Part shown: piece after piece, positions 35,823-44,100 of the stretch | Numbering within the stretch: position 1 is the stretch's first letter | Layout of the letters: each line of letters starts with the position of its first letter | Source of the DNA: Arthrobacter citreus | Lineage (GTDB): Bacteria; Actinomycetota; Actinomycetes; Actinomycetales; Micrococcaceae | Direction of reading: 5' to 3' | NCBI RefSeq assembly: GCF_009192745.1 | Contig: NZ_VTFV01000002.1 | Coordinates: forward strand, 682,001-746,000 | DNA: 64,000 nt | The notes under the pieces: generated by a model | Told to the model about the DNA's origin: nothing | Databases searched by the model: none | The model's input: only the letters and a program-made list of their open reading frames with translations | Made by a program: the position numbers and the translations under genes

Positions 35823-36285
35823 CGGACCCGGCGGCGGCGTCCAGCTTCGCGGCTATGTAGTCCACGGCCATCCGGTAACCGGCAATTCCGGCTCCGCAGA
35901 TGACAACCTCCGCCACGGCGGAGACGAACGAGTGGTGCCGGAACTCTTCGCGCTTGTGGATGTTGCTCAGGTGTACTTCCACCACTGGAAGCCCCACTCC
36001 GGAGAGTGCATCACGGATTGCCACGGACGTGTGGCTGTAGGCGGCAGGGTTGATGATAATCGCATCGGCAAGCCCGGGTGCCCCGTGGATCGCGTCAATC
36101 AAGTCGCCTTCGTGGTTGGACTGGATGCAGTCCGCGGTCCAGCCGTGGGATTCCGCTGCCGCGACGGCGGCAGCCTCCACGTCATCCAGGGTGTCCGTCC
36201 CATAGACCGCGGGTTCGCGCGTACCAAGCAGGTTCAGGTTGGGGCCGTTCAGGACCAGGAGGTTGCGGGTGCGTTCTGTAGTCAT
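35812..36285 (-). CDS. aroQ: Type II 3-dehydroquinate dehydratase
   Basis: The 157-residue enzyme removes water from 3-dehydroquinate. Family motifs are LVLNGPNLNLLGTREPAVYG (N-terminal Arg/Tyr catalytic loop), IQSNHEGDLID, NPAAYSHTSVAIRDAL and EVHLSNIHKREEFRHHSF with the catalytic His. It starts 8 nt after the MHS transporter gene in the same direction, so it probably acts in quinate/shikimate catabolism, though a biosynthetic role is not excluded. It overlaps the convergent marP-like stop by 11 bp. The longer upstream frame (to 36720) lies inside the transporter gene and was rejected. Confidence 0.93.
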   Translation of the reverse strand: MTTERTRNLLVLNGPNLNLLGTREPAVYGTDTLDDVEAAAVAAAESHGWTADCIQSNHEGDLIDAIHGAPGLADAIIINPAAYSHTSVAIRDALSGVGLPVVEVHLSNIHKREEFRHHSFVSAVAEVVICGAGIAGYRMAVDYIAAKLDAAAGSATR

Positions 36286-36293
36286 GGGTTCAA

Positions 36294-37622
36294 CTATGCC
36301 GCAACCTGCGCGGCGTCCTGCGTCTGTGACTGCGCCCGGATGCGGCGGGCAGCTGACAGGGCGCCGGCGATCGTAATGACGGACATCAGGGCCAGCACAG
36401 CACCGGGGTGCCACCAGGCGGCGCCGGTGGCGTCGGAGAAGAGCTGTGTGACCGCCGGCGTGAAGCCTGCCGCGATGCCGGCGAAGCTGTAGGCCAGGGA
36501 CATTGCGGTGTAGCCGGTCCGGGCCGGGAACAGGTCCGCCATGAGCCCGCCCAGGGCAGCCCACGCGGCGGTGGGGGCGATTCCGCCGATCAGGATGGTC
36601 ATGATGTAGAGCGGCTGGTCCGCAACGCTGATCAGGTAGTACAGCGGGAACGAGATCAGTGCCGTGGCTGCGGCCCCGCCGGCAACAACCCGCGCGGACC
36701 CGATCCGGGTGGCGAGCCATCCAAAGGCCGGAATGGTGGCCAGCTGCAGGATCGAGCCCACCAGGGCGGCGTTCAGCACCGTGGATTCGGACAGTCCCAG
36801 AACTGTTGTGCCGTAGGCCTGCGTGTAGGTGGTCATCAGGAAGTAGGAGCCGATGCCCAGCAGGGCGGCGGCCATGGCGATGACGACGGCGGCGGGCTGG
36901 CTCCGGAGGACCTCCAGGACCGGAACACGCGCCACCTGGTGGTGCTCGGCCACGTCCTTGAAGACCGGTGTTTCGTCGATGGCGAGGCGCAGGTAGAGTG
37001 CCACGGCCATAAACGGGAATGCCAGGAGGAACGGAATGCGCCAGACCCCGGCTTCCATGGCTTCGGGGGAGACCTGCGTCAGGATCAGGAAGGTCGCGGT
37101 GACCATGATGGTGCCTACCGGCGAGCCGATCTGCGGGATGGCTGCGTAGAGGGCGCGCTTTCGCGGCTCGGCGTGTTCACTGGCAATCAGGACAGCGCCG
37201 CCCCATTCCCCGCCCACCGCCAGGCCCTGCAGCAGCCGCAGCGCCACCAGCAGGATCGGAGCCCAGACGCCGATTGAGGCGTAGTCCGGGAGCAGGCCGA
37301 TGATGCCGGTGGCCAGCCCCATGAGGACGATCGTGTAGATGAGTGACTTCTTCCGGCCCACCCTGTCGCCGATATGGCCGAACAGTACGGCGCCCAGCGG
37401 CCGGGCAACGAAGCCCATGCCCAGGGACAGGAAGGCCAGCAGGGTGCCGGTGAGCGGATCCACGTCGGGGAAAAACACCCGGTTCAGGATCAGCGCCGCC
37501 GCGGTGCCGAAAACGTAGAAATCATAGGATTCCAGTGCAGTCCCGACGAAGGAGGCTCCGGCGACCCTGCGGGCCATCCGGGAACGCTGTGCGGGGTTCA
37601 CCGTAGTTGAGGAAGTAGACAC
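36294..37622 (-). CDS. MHS-family MFS transporter, candidate quinate/shikimate importer
   Basis: The 442-residue protein has 12 predicted membrane helices and the metabolite:H+ symporter pattern: LESYDFYVFGTAAALI-NRVFFP at helix 1, GMGFVARPLGAVLFGHIGDRVGRKKSL between helices 2 and 3 (landmark GHIGDRVGRKKSL), and RLLQGLAVGGEWGGA. ShiA and other MHS members import shikimate or related acids, and aroQ follows 8 nt later. The GTG at 37622 is an uncertain start; an upstream extension to 37739 is not conserved. The TetR gene lies upstream in the same direction, 129 bp away. Confidence 0.85.
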   Translation of the reverse strand: MSTSSTTVNPAQRSRMARRVAGASFVGTALESYDFYVFGTAAALILNRVFFPDVDPLTGTLLAFLSLGMGFVARPLGAVLFGHIGDRVGRKKSLIYTIVLMGLATGIIGLLPDYASIGVWAPILLVALRLLQGLAVGGEWGGAVLIASEHAEPRKRALYAAIPQIGSPVGTIMVTATFLILTQVSPEAMEAGVWRIPFLLAFPFMAVALYLRLAIDETPVFKDVAEHHQVARVPVLEVLRSQPAAVVIAMAAALLGIGSYFLMTTYTQAYGTTVLGLSESTVLNAALVGSILQLATIPAFGWLATRIGSARVVAGGAAATALISFPLYYLISVADQPLYIMTILIGGIAPTAAWAALGGLMADLFPARTGYTAMSLAYSFAGIAAGFTPAVTQLFSDATGAAWWHPGAVLALMSVITIAGALSAARRIRAQSQTQDAAQVAA

Positions 37623-37751
37623 AAGTGCTGATTGTGCTAGGTGCCGGCGGCTTTGGCCAGTTGCTGAGCCGAAGGTCACGATTTCGGTCACTGGGCGCGG
37701 CCACGGCGCGGTGAATGGCAGGCCGGGCCTGCCTCCCAAGCAGCTCCTGCG

Positions 37752-38336
37752 TTAGCGCCGCCCTGCGGGCAGGTGCTGCTTCAGGACGGCGCGGCCGGCC
37801 TGAAGCAGTGAGGTGCCCACCGCCTGGGGATCGGCGACGTACCCGTGGACCATGGCGCCGTCGCGCAGCATGATCAGCTGATCCGCGGCGAGCTCCGGAT
37901 CGACGGCCCCGAGCCTGCCCGCAAGCTCGGCCACCAGCCCGCGGAACCAGTCCCGGTGGCGGGTGACGGCGGCGCGTACCGGGTGGTCGCCGGCAGGGTA
38001 TTCGGCTGCCGCATTGATGAACGGGCAGCCTCGGAAACCGGGCCTGCAGGCTTCGGAGCCCATGACCTGCGCCAGAGTCTTCAGTGCCTCGCAGGGGTCC
38101 GCGGGCAGATTCTCCGCCGCCTCACGGATCAGCGCCGACTGCCGGTCGAGGTAGGCGGCCACCAGGTCATCCTTGGTGGGGAAATAGCGGTAGAAGGTCA
38201 CCTTGGTGGTGCCCGCGGCGGCAATGATCTTGTCCGCGCTGACGGCGCGGATCCCCTCGCGGTAAAACGCGTCCGTCGCTGCATCAAGGATGCGCTCGCG
38301 GACCGGCCTCGGCTGGCCGGGTGTCTGATCTGCCAT
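37752..38336 (-). CDS. TetR family regulator
   Basis: The 194-residue repressor has an N-terminal helix-turn-helix (PVRERILDAATDAFYREGIR, then VSADKIIAAAGTTKVTFYRYFPTKDDLVAAYL; landmarks AAGTTKVTFYRYF) and an all-helical ligand-binding domain with two Cys (SEACRPGFRGCPF). A near-perfect 26-bp palindrome (38375-38400) lies in its divergent promoter region with the ohr gene, so it most likely represses both. ATG 38336 has an AGGAG ribosome binding site. It could also act on the MHS-aroQ genes downstream. Confidence 0.88.
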   Translation of the reverse strand: MADQTPGQPRPVRERILDAATDAFYREGIRAVSADKIIAAAGTTKVTFYRYFPTKDDLVAAYLDRQSALIREAAENLPADPCEALKTLAQVMGSEACRPGFRGCPFINAAAEYPAGDHPVRAAVTRHRDWFRGLVAELAGRLGAVDPELAADQLIMLRDGAMVHGYVADPQAVGTSLLQAGRAVLKQHLPAGRR

Positions 38337-38374
38337 GAATACTCCTGTGCTGCCGGTCCGGGAGGACTGGCCAT

Positions 38375-38400
38375 TAGTAGACTTACTAGTTAGTCTACTA
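38375..38400. promoter_or_regulatory. TetR-type operator between tetR and ohr
   Basis: TAGTAGACT and AGTCTACTA form perfect 9-bp arms around T-ACTAGT-T; only the two T bases break full symmetry. It is centred in the divergent gap, 39 bp from the tetR start and 62 bp from the ohr start. Confidence 0.75.
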
Positions 38401-38461
38401 GCAGAACGGCGGAATGTTCCGCTCTTCGACAGCCAAGTGTTCAAACTCGAAGGAGAACCCG

Positions 38462-38884
38462 ATGAGCGCCATTTACACAGCAGTTGCCACGGCTACCGGC
38501 GACGGCCGGAACGGAGAAGCCCGGACCAGCGACGGCCTGCTGGAAGTCGACCTCGCCGTTCCCACCGAGATGGGCGGTGCAGGCGGGGCCACCAACCCCG
38601 AGCAGCTCTTCGCGGTGGGGTACGCTGCCTGCTTCCACTCCGCCCTGAAGATGGTTGCCCGCCAGGCCAAGGCCCAGATCAGCGACAGCGCCGTCACCTC
38701 CGAGGTGAGCATCCACCCCAAGGAAGAGGGCGGTTTCCAGCTCTCGGTTGCCCTGCACGTTGAGATGTCCGGTGTTGACCAGGCCATGGCGGACAAGCTG
38801 GTCCAGGAAGCCCACCAGGTCTGCCCGTACTCCAACGCCACCCGCGGCAACATCGAGGTGGAAGTGGACGCCGTCGTCGGCTAG
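38462..38884 (+). CDS. Organic hydroperoxide resistance protein (Ohr/OsmC family)
   Basis: The 140-residue thiol peroxidase has the Ohr pattern: Ala-Thr rich start (IYTAVATATGDGRNG), ATNPEQLFAVGYAACFHSA with the peroxidatic Cys, and EAHQVCPYSNATRGN with the resolving Cys. It reduces organic hydroperoxides. The start at 38462 has an AAGGAGAACCCG ribosome binding site; the earlier frame start at 38414 is not conserved. A TetR operator precedes it. Ohr genes are usually controlled by the MarR-type OhrR, so a divergent TetR is less common. Confidence 0.92.
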   Translation: MSAIYTAVATATGDGRNGEARTSDGLLEVDLAVPTEMGGAGGATNPEQLFAVGYAACFHSALKMVARQAKAQISDSAVTSEVSIHPKEEGGFQLSVALHVEMSGVDQAMADKLVQEAHQVCPYSNATRGNIEVEVDAVVG

Positions 38885-38905
38885 TTCCGCCCTCCCCGCC
38901 CCCCA

Positions 38906-38969
38906 AAAACGAGATAACAGAAACTGCCCGTATCGAGCTCGATACGGGCAGTTTCTGTTATCTCGTTTT
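38906..38969. terminator. Perfect 64-bp palindrome; copy 2 of repeated terminator
   Basis: Arms of 32 bp (38906-38937 and 38938-38969) are fully self-complementary around a GAGCTC core, with AAAAC at the start and GTTTT at the end so that each strand ends in a T-run. It lies between ohr (+) and acs (-) and should stop both. The inner GAGATAACAGAAACTGCCCG block is shared with the hairpin at 16965-17012. Confidence 0.88.
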
Positions 38970-38971
38970 AG

Positions 38972-40960
38972 CTACTTGCGCAGCGACTCAGCGATTTGGG
39001 ACATCACGGTATTGTCCGCCAGGGTGCTCGAATCACCGGGCTCGCGGCCCTCGGCAACGTCCTTGAGCAGCCGGCGCATGATCTTCCCCGAACGCGTCTT
39101 GGGCAGCTCGGGAACCACCAGGATGTGCCTGGGCTTGGCGATCGGACCAATCTCCTTGCCCACGTGGTTGCGCAGCGTGGTGACAATGTCGTCGTCGTCC
39201 TTGGCGCTGCCGCGCAGGATCACGAAGGCAACCACCGCTTCACCGGTGGTGTCATCCGTGGCGCCAACGACGGCGGCCTCCGCCACCGAGGGATGGCTGA
39301 CCAGTGCGGACTCGATCTCCGTGGTGGAGAGCCGGTGGCCGGACACGTTCATCACGTCGTCCACCCGGCCCAGCAGCCAGATGTCTCCGTCTTCGTCCTT
39401 CTTGGCGCCGTCGCCGGCGAAGTACATGTTGTCGAACCGGGACCAGTAGGTGTCCTTGAACCGCTGCGGATCTCCCCAGATGCCGCGCAGCATGGCCGGC
39501 CACGGCTCCTTGACCACAAGGAAGCCGCCGGAGCCGTTGGGTACCGGCTCACCCATCTCATCCACCACATCGACGGAGATTCCGGGCACCGGAACCTGGG
39601 CGGAGCCGGGCTTGGTTGCCGTGACGCCGGGCATGGGGGCGATCATGTGGGCACCGGTTTCGGTCTGCCACCAGGTGTCCACGATCGGGGCGGGGACTTC
39701 CTTCTTGCCGCCGTTGCCGCCGATCACCGTGCGGTACCACATCCAGGCTTCCGGGTTGATGGGCTCGCCCACGGTGCCCAGGACCCGGATGGAGTCCAGG
39801 TTGAACTTGCCCGGGATGTCCCGGCCCCACTTCATGCAGGTCCGGATGGCAGTGGGTGCCGTGTAGAGGATGGAGACCTTGTACTTCTCCACCAGCTCCC
39901 ACCAGCGGCCCTGGTGCGGAGTGTCCGGAGTGCCCTCGTACATCAGCTGCGTGGCGCCGTTGACCAGCGGGGCGTAGGTGACGTAGCTGTGTCCGGTGAC
40001 CCAGCCGACGTCGGCGGTGCACCAGTAGACGTCCGTCTCGGGCTTGAGGTCGAAGGTGGCCCGGTGGGTAAACGCTGTCTGCGCGAGGTAGCCGCCGGTG
40101 GTGTGCAGGATCCCCTTGGGCTTTCCGGTGGTGCCGGAGGTGTAGAGGATGAACAGCGGGTGCTCGGAGTCATGGGGCACGGCGGTGTGCTCGGTGCCTG
40201 CAGAACCAACGACGTCGTCCCACCACAGGTCCCGGCCTTCGGTCCACTCGACCGGCTCGCCGTTGCGCTTGACGACGACGACGTTGGAAACGGTGTGCCC
40301 TTCCTTGACCAGGGACTCATCGACTGCCGGCTTGAGCAGGCTGGGCTTTCCGCGCCGGTAGGAGCCGTCCGCGGTGACAACCAGCTTTGCCTCGGCGTCG
40401 TCAATGCGGCTGCGCAGCGCATCAGCGGAGAAGCCGCCGAACACCACGGAATGGACCGCGCCAATCCGGGCACACGCCAGCATGGTGATGACCGCTTCGG
40501 GGATCATCGGCAGGTAGACGGCCACGCGGTCGCCCTTGGAGACGCCGAGGGACTCGAAGGCATTCGCGGCCTTCTTCACCTCTTCAGTCAACTGGGCGTA
40601 GGTGTAAGTGCGCGTATCGCCGGGTTCGCCCTCAAAGTAGATGGCGACTCGGTCTCCGCGCCCTTCCTCCACATGGCGGTCAAGGGCGTTGTACGAGGCG
40701 TTGAGTTTGCCGCCGACGAACCACTTGGCGAAGGGTGCATCGGTCCAGTCGAGGGTCTGGGTGAAATCTTCGTCCCAGGTCAGCAGTTCCCGAGCCTGCT
40801 TGGCCCAGAACTCAGGGCCGGACTCGGCAGCCTCTTCGTAGAGCCCGGGCTGTGCTACGGCCGCAGCCGCAAATTCCGCGCTTGGCGGAAAGCTGCGGCT
40901 CTCGTGGTAGAGGTTCTCCAGTGCGTCACCGTGCTGCTTGACCGGAGGCTGTTCAGACAT
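38972..40960 (-). CDS. acs: Acetyl-CoA synthetase
   Basis: The 662-residue AMP-forming enzyme activates acetate. Motifs are [22 protein letters not shown] (AMP-binding P-loop, landmark [11 protein letters not shown]), the adenylate-binding [31 protein letters not shown], and the C-terminal [11 protein letters not shown] with the catalytic Lys that is acetylated in many organisms. A CRP/GlxR-like site (41068-41083) and a TAGGGT -10 (41049-41044, minus strand) lie upstream, suggesting cAMP control. A bidirectional terminator follows. Confidence 0.95.
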   Translation of the reverse strand: MSEQPPVKQHGDALENLYHESRSFPPSAEFAAAAVAQPGLYEEAAESGPEFWAKQARELLTWDEDFTQTLDWTDAPFAKWFVGGKLNASYNALDRHVEEGRGDRVAIYFEGEPGDTRTYTYAQLTEEVKKAANAFESLGVSKGDRVAVYLPMIPEAVITMLACARIGAVHSVVFGGFSADALRSRIDDAEAKLVVTADGSYRRGKPSLLKPAVDESLVKEGHTVSNVVVVKRNGEPVEWTEGRDLWWDDVVGSAGTEHTAVPHDSEHPLFILYTSGTTGKPKGILHTTGGYLAQTAFTHRATFDLKPETDVYWCTADVGWVTGHSYVTYAPLVNGATQLMYEGTPDTPHQGRWWELVEKYKVSILYTAPTAIRTCMKWGRDIPGKFNLDSIRVLGTVGEPINPEAWMWYRTVIGGNGGKKEVPAPIVDTWWQTETGAHMIAPMPGVTATKPGSAQVPVPGISVDVVDEMGEPVPNGSGGFLVVKEPWPAMLRGIWGDPQRFKDTYWSRFDNMYFAGDGAKKDEDGDIWLLGRVDDVMNVSGHRLSTTEIESALVSHPSVAEAAVVGATDDTTGEAVVAFVILRGSAKDDDDIVTTLRNHVGKEIGPIAKPRHILVVPELPKTRSGKIMRRLLKDVAEGREPGDSSTLADNTVMSQIAESLRK

Positions 40961-41282
40961 CTCGGACCCTTTCCGTTGGCTTAAACCCGGCGCCGGGGCC
41001 GGGCGTCTGCCCGGCCGGCGGGGCTGTTGGTGATGTTGTCCTTACCCTAACGCGGCCAGGGCCGGCGTGTGGTACCGGTCACAGGGACCTCCGTGAAACG
41101 GGGTAATTATGCGATAAACGGTCACCCCGGTGCCCCGGAGCAGGGGTGAACCGGTAGTCTGTCCTGCTGGCGTTGACTAGGCTGTCACTGAAAGCAAACC
41201 GCTTGCGGCGCCGCTGTGGCGGTGCCTGAGCACGGACGGCGCACCCGCCTTCCGGTTGGATGCTCTCGGAACGGAGACCAGA
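40961..41282. promoter_or_regulatory. Divergent promoter region, acs and membrane-linker protein
   Basis: This 322-bp gap holds an acs -10 (TAGGGT, 41049-41044, minus) about 80 bp upstream of the acs start, a CRP/GlxR-like site just beyond it, and plus-strand TAGTCT and TAGGCT boxes (41156-41182 region) for the gene at 41283. Confidence 0.5.
41068..41083. promoter_or_regulatory. Candidate CRP/GlxR site of acs
   Basis: On the minus strand TGTGACCGGTACCACA matches TGTGA-N6-TCACA at 9 of 10 positions and is itself nearly palindromic. Its centre is about 39 bp upstream of the start predicted from the TAGGGT box, close to class II activator spacing. Confidence 0.55.
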
Positions 41283-42548
41283 ATGAACCAGCCCCACGTT
41301 GAACACGAGGAACGTCCCGCTGCGGAAGCCGCTGCGCCGCGGCCCGGCGCCGAACCGGGAGCCGGGGTTCGTGCTGTTGCGGGGCCGTTTGGGCTGCGCG
41401 ACATTGTGGTGGGATCGGCAGTGTTGGTGATGCTGGTGGGCAGCGTCCTGCCGTTCACCGTTGGCAGCGGCCGGAACCTGTGGACGGCCTTTAGCCTTTT
41501 CTACGTTGGGATCGGCATCATCATGCCGCTGGTGGTCGCCGGACTTTTCACTGCCCGCCGTCTGGCGCCGTCTACCCGCCTGCGCGTTGGTTCCCTCTCC
41601 CTGGACCAGTTCGCCTCCGTGATAGCCGTCCTGGCTGCCATTTTCTTCTTCCTGCAGATCGTCTACGTGTTCAGCGTCGGCTCCCTGCTGGGCCTGCTGG
41701 GTGCCGCGGCCCTGCTCGCTGCGACCACGTTCGCTCCGCACATCCCGCCGTTTGCCGCTGAGTTCAGCGGACGCACGGAGATTCCCGCGCACCCCGTTGC
41801 GCGGGATGCAAAGCCGCTCGTCCGTGTTCCGAAACCGGCACCCGAGCCCAAGGCCACAGAGACGCAGGGTGCCGGGCGCCCCGGCATGTTCGGACAGCCC
41901 GAGCCCGCGGACACCGTTACCGGTGCACCCCAGTCAGGGCAGGTCCAGGCCCAGGAGCACCCCGATGCAGGCCGTCCGGAGGCGGGCTTCGGGGCCGCAG
42001 GCCGGACCGACGCCGCGGCAGGAGCCCAGAGCGCGGCTGCCCCCCGGGACGATTCCGGACTGTCCGCACCCGGACAGCCGGCAGCCGGCCAGGGTACTGC
42101 GGCTGCGGCCGGGACTGCGGCTTCCGGAGCAGCAGCCGCTGCAGCATCAACGCCCGAAACAGCCGGATCATCCGGCGGCGGTAACAGTGCCGCACACGGC
42201 CAGGAAGTCCCGGCCGGGGAAGACCCGCTGCCCGCCACCACGGTGAACCCTGCCGTCCAGGGCAGTGCACCGGCCCCGAACACCCAGGCCCAGGAGTCCA
42301 TCTCAGCGACCCGTGAAGAGAACGAGAACGTCGTGGAGGCGTTCTGGTTCGCCGTCGGCACGCCGCGGCAGATCGTCGACGAACGCACCGGCCTGCCGCT
42401 GTTCATGTTCTACCCGGGTGACTGGGAGCTTGGCCTGGAAGACCGCGGCCACGAGTTCCTGGTGCAGGACAAGCGCACCGGACGGATCGGCGTGCTGCGC
42501 GACCTGACCAACATCGAACGCGTCAGCGACGACAGCTCCGGACACTAA
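41283..42548 (+). CDS. Membrane protein with long disordered linker and conserved C-terminal segment
   Basis: The 421-residue protein has three parts: four membrane helices at about residues 40-155 (for example VGSAVLVMLVGSVLPFTVG and VIAVLAAIFFFLQIVYVF); an Ala/Pro/Gly/Gln-rich linker at about 170-345 including GTAAAAGTAASGAAAAAAS; and a folded-looking C-terminus of about 70 residues (ENVVEAFWFAVGTPRQIVDE, FMFYPGDWELGLEDRG, DKRTGRIGVLRDLTNIERV). The C-terminus is the best conserved-looking part. No family was recognised and no function is proposed. ATG 41283 is preceded by ACGGAGACC. A terminator separates it from nth. Confidence 0.7.
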   Translation: MNQPHVEHEERPAAEAAAPRPGAEPGAGVRAVAGPFGLRDIVVGSAVLVMLVGSVLPFTVGSGRNLWTAFSLFYVGIGIIMPLVVAGLFTARRLAPSTRLRVGSLSLDQFASVIAVLAAIFFFLQIVYVFSVGSLLGLLGAAALLAATTFAPHIPPFAAEFSGRTEIPAHPVARDAKPLVRVPKPAPEPKATETQGAGRPGMFGQPEPADTVTGAPQSGQVQAQEHPDAGRPEAGFGAAGRTDAAAGAQSAAAPRDDSGLSAPGQPAAGQGTAAAAGTAASGAAAAAASTPETAGSSGGGNSAAHGQEVPAGEDPLPATTVNPAVQGSAPAPNTQAQESISATREENENVVEAFWFAVGTPRQIVDERTGLPLFMFYPGDWELGLEDRGHEFLVQDKRTGRIGVLRDLTNIERVSDDSSGH

Positions 42549-42558
42549 GACCACCCAC

Positions 42559-42603
42559 CGATGCCCCGGCGCTAAGGATTCTTTCCGAAGCGCCGGGGCA
42601 TCG
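42559..42603 (+). terminator. Terminator after membrane-linker gene
   Basis: CGATGCCCCGGCGCT pairs with AGCGCCGGGGCATCG over a 15-nt loop, 10 nt after the stop. There is no strong U-tract, and nth starts 26 nt later. Confidence 0.75.
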
Positions 42604-42628
42604 TTGACTGCGAAGGACACCACGCCAC

Positions 42629-43420
42629 ATGCCCACCGGCAACGACGCCTCCCCGCTGGCGGCCAAGCGCCGCGCCCGCAAGATCAACCGACTGCTCGGG
42701 GAGCTTTACCCCTACGCGGTGGCTGAGCTGGACTTCACGAACGCCTTCGAGCTGCTGATTGCAACGGTGCTCTCCGCCCAGACCACGGACGTACGGGTCA
42801 ACTCCGTCACCCCGGTCCTGTTTGCCCGTTATCCCGACGCCCGTGCGCTTGCGGAAGCGAACGAAGAGGAGCTGCAGGAACTGATCCGGCCCACGGGTTT
42901 CTTCCGCGCCAAGTCAGCTGCGATCAAGAAACTGGCTACCCAGATCGTGGACGACTACGACGGCGAAGTGCCGAACAAGCTTGATGAGCTCGTGAAATTG
43001 GCAGGGGTGGGCCGCAAGACTGCCAACGTGGTGCTGGGCAATGCCTTCGGCGTCCCCGGCATTACGGTGGACACCCACTTCCTGCGCCTGTCCCGGCGGT
43101 TCGGCTGGACCGAGTCGAAAGACCCGGTGAAGGTCGAGCAGGACGTGGCGGAGCTCTTCGAACCCAAGGACTGGACGCCGCTGTCCAACCGTGTGGTCTT
43201 CCACGGCCGCCGGGTGTGCCATGCCAAGAAGCCGGCCTGCGGGGCATGCGCCGTCGCACAGCTGTGCCCTTCCTACGGGGAAGGTGAAACGGACCCGGAC
43301 AAGGCCCGCAAGCTGCTCAAATACGAGCTGGCTCCCGGACGCGAGGACCTGCTTGCCAGGATGATGGCTTCTGAAACCAGGGCTCAGCTGCGCGCGGCCG
43401 GCTACGGTCTCGAAGCATGA
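42629..43420 (+). CDS. nth: Endonuclease III (base-excision repair)
   Basis: This 263-residue DNA glycosylase/AP lyase removes oxidised pyrimidines. It has the helix-hairpin-helix GVGRKTANVVLGNAFG with the catalytic Lys, VDTHFLRLSRRFG with the catalytic Asp, and a 4Fe-4S cluster motif C-x6-C-x2-C-x5-C at the C-terminus (VCHAKKPACGACAVAQLCP). About 20 extra residues extend both ends. It overlaps the CoA-type Nudix gene by 4 nt, as is common in actinobacteria. Confidence 0.95.
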   Translation: MPTGNDASPLAAKRRARKINRLLGELYPYAVAELDFTNAFELLIATVLSAQTTDVRVNSVTPVLFARYPDARALAEANEEELQELIRPTGFFRAKSAAIKKLATQIVDDYDGEVPNKLDELVKLAGVGRKTANVVLGNAFGVPGITVDTHFLRLSRRFGWTESKDPVKVEQDVAELFEPKDWTPLSNRVVFHGRRVCHAKKPACGACAVAQLCPSYGEGETDPDKARKLLKYELAPGREDLLARMMASETRAQLRAAGYGLEA

Positions 43421-44100
43421 GCGCCCAGGCGCAGCTGGAAGCGTTCGGGAGCCTGGCCAGCAGCGGGGGCGGGGACTACGGGCGCGACCTGCGCTTCCTG
43501 ACCCGCGCCGTCGACCCGGCTGTTGCCCGTGAAGCCGCGGTCCTCATCCTCTTCGGAGTCCTGGACGAACATCCCGCCCGCTTCCACTCGGAGGCGATCC
43601 CCGACGACCTTGATGTCCTTTTCGTTGAACGCGCCTCCACACTGAACGACCACCCCGGCCAGGTGGCTTTCCCCGGAGGTGGCGTGGACGCATCCGACGC
43701 GGACGCCGTAGCCGCGGCCCTGCGCGAAGCGAATGAGGAAACCGGGCTGGACCCCAGCGGCGTGCGGGTACTGGGCACCCTGCCCAAGGTAGGGCTGCCG
43801 GTGAGCAACTTCCTGGTGACTCCTGTCCTTGGCTGGTGGGACAGGCCCACCCCTGTGGACGTTGTGGACGAGGCAGAATCCGCATCGGTGTTCCGCGTGC
43901 CCGTGGCAGATCTGCTGAACCCGGCCAACCGCCGCACCACTGTGCTGCGCCGCGGAGGCCAGGAGCACCGCGGCCCGGCGTTCCTCGTGAACGGAGTGGT
44001 GGTGTGGGGATTCACGGCCCTGCTGCTGGACGAGGTTTTCAATCAGCTCGGCTGGACCCTGCCCTGGGACGAGACCCGTGAAATGGTTCCGCCGCTGTAG
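43417..44100 (+). CDS. Nudix hydrolase, CoA pyrophosphatase type
   Basis: The 227-residue enzyme has the NUDIX-CoA signature: DHPGQVAFPGGGVDASDAD followed by the Nudix core ALREANEETGLDPSGV (about 105-120). NudL/CoAse proteins hydrolyse CoA or acyl-CoA to phosphopantetheine and 3',5'-ADP. The start overlaps nth by 4 nt. The stop abuts the stop of the convergent response regulator, giving TAGCTA, with no intergenic space. Confidence 0.88.
   Translation: MSAQAQLEAFGSLASSGGGDYGRDLRFLTRAVDPAVAREAAVLILFGVLDEHPARFHSEAIPDDLDVLFVERASTLNDHPGQVAFPGGGVDASDADAVAAALREANEETGLDPSGVRVLGTLPKVGLPVSNFLVTPVLGWWDRPTPVDVVDEAESASVFRVPVADLLNPANRRTTVLRRGGQEHRGPAFLVNGVVVWGFTALLLDEVFNQLGWTLPWDETREMVPPL

Noticed and set aside
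35812-36720. 302-residue version of AroQ
   Set aside because: The extra N-terminus lies inside the MHS transporter gene in another frame and is unrelated to the family; ATG 36285 gives a full-length enzyme.
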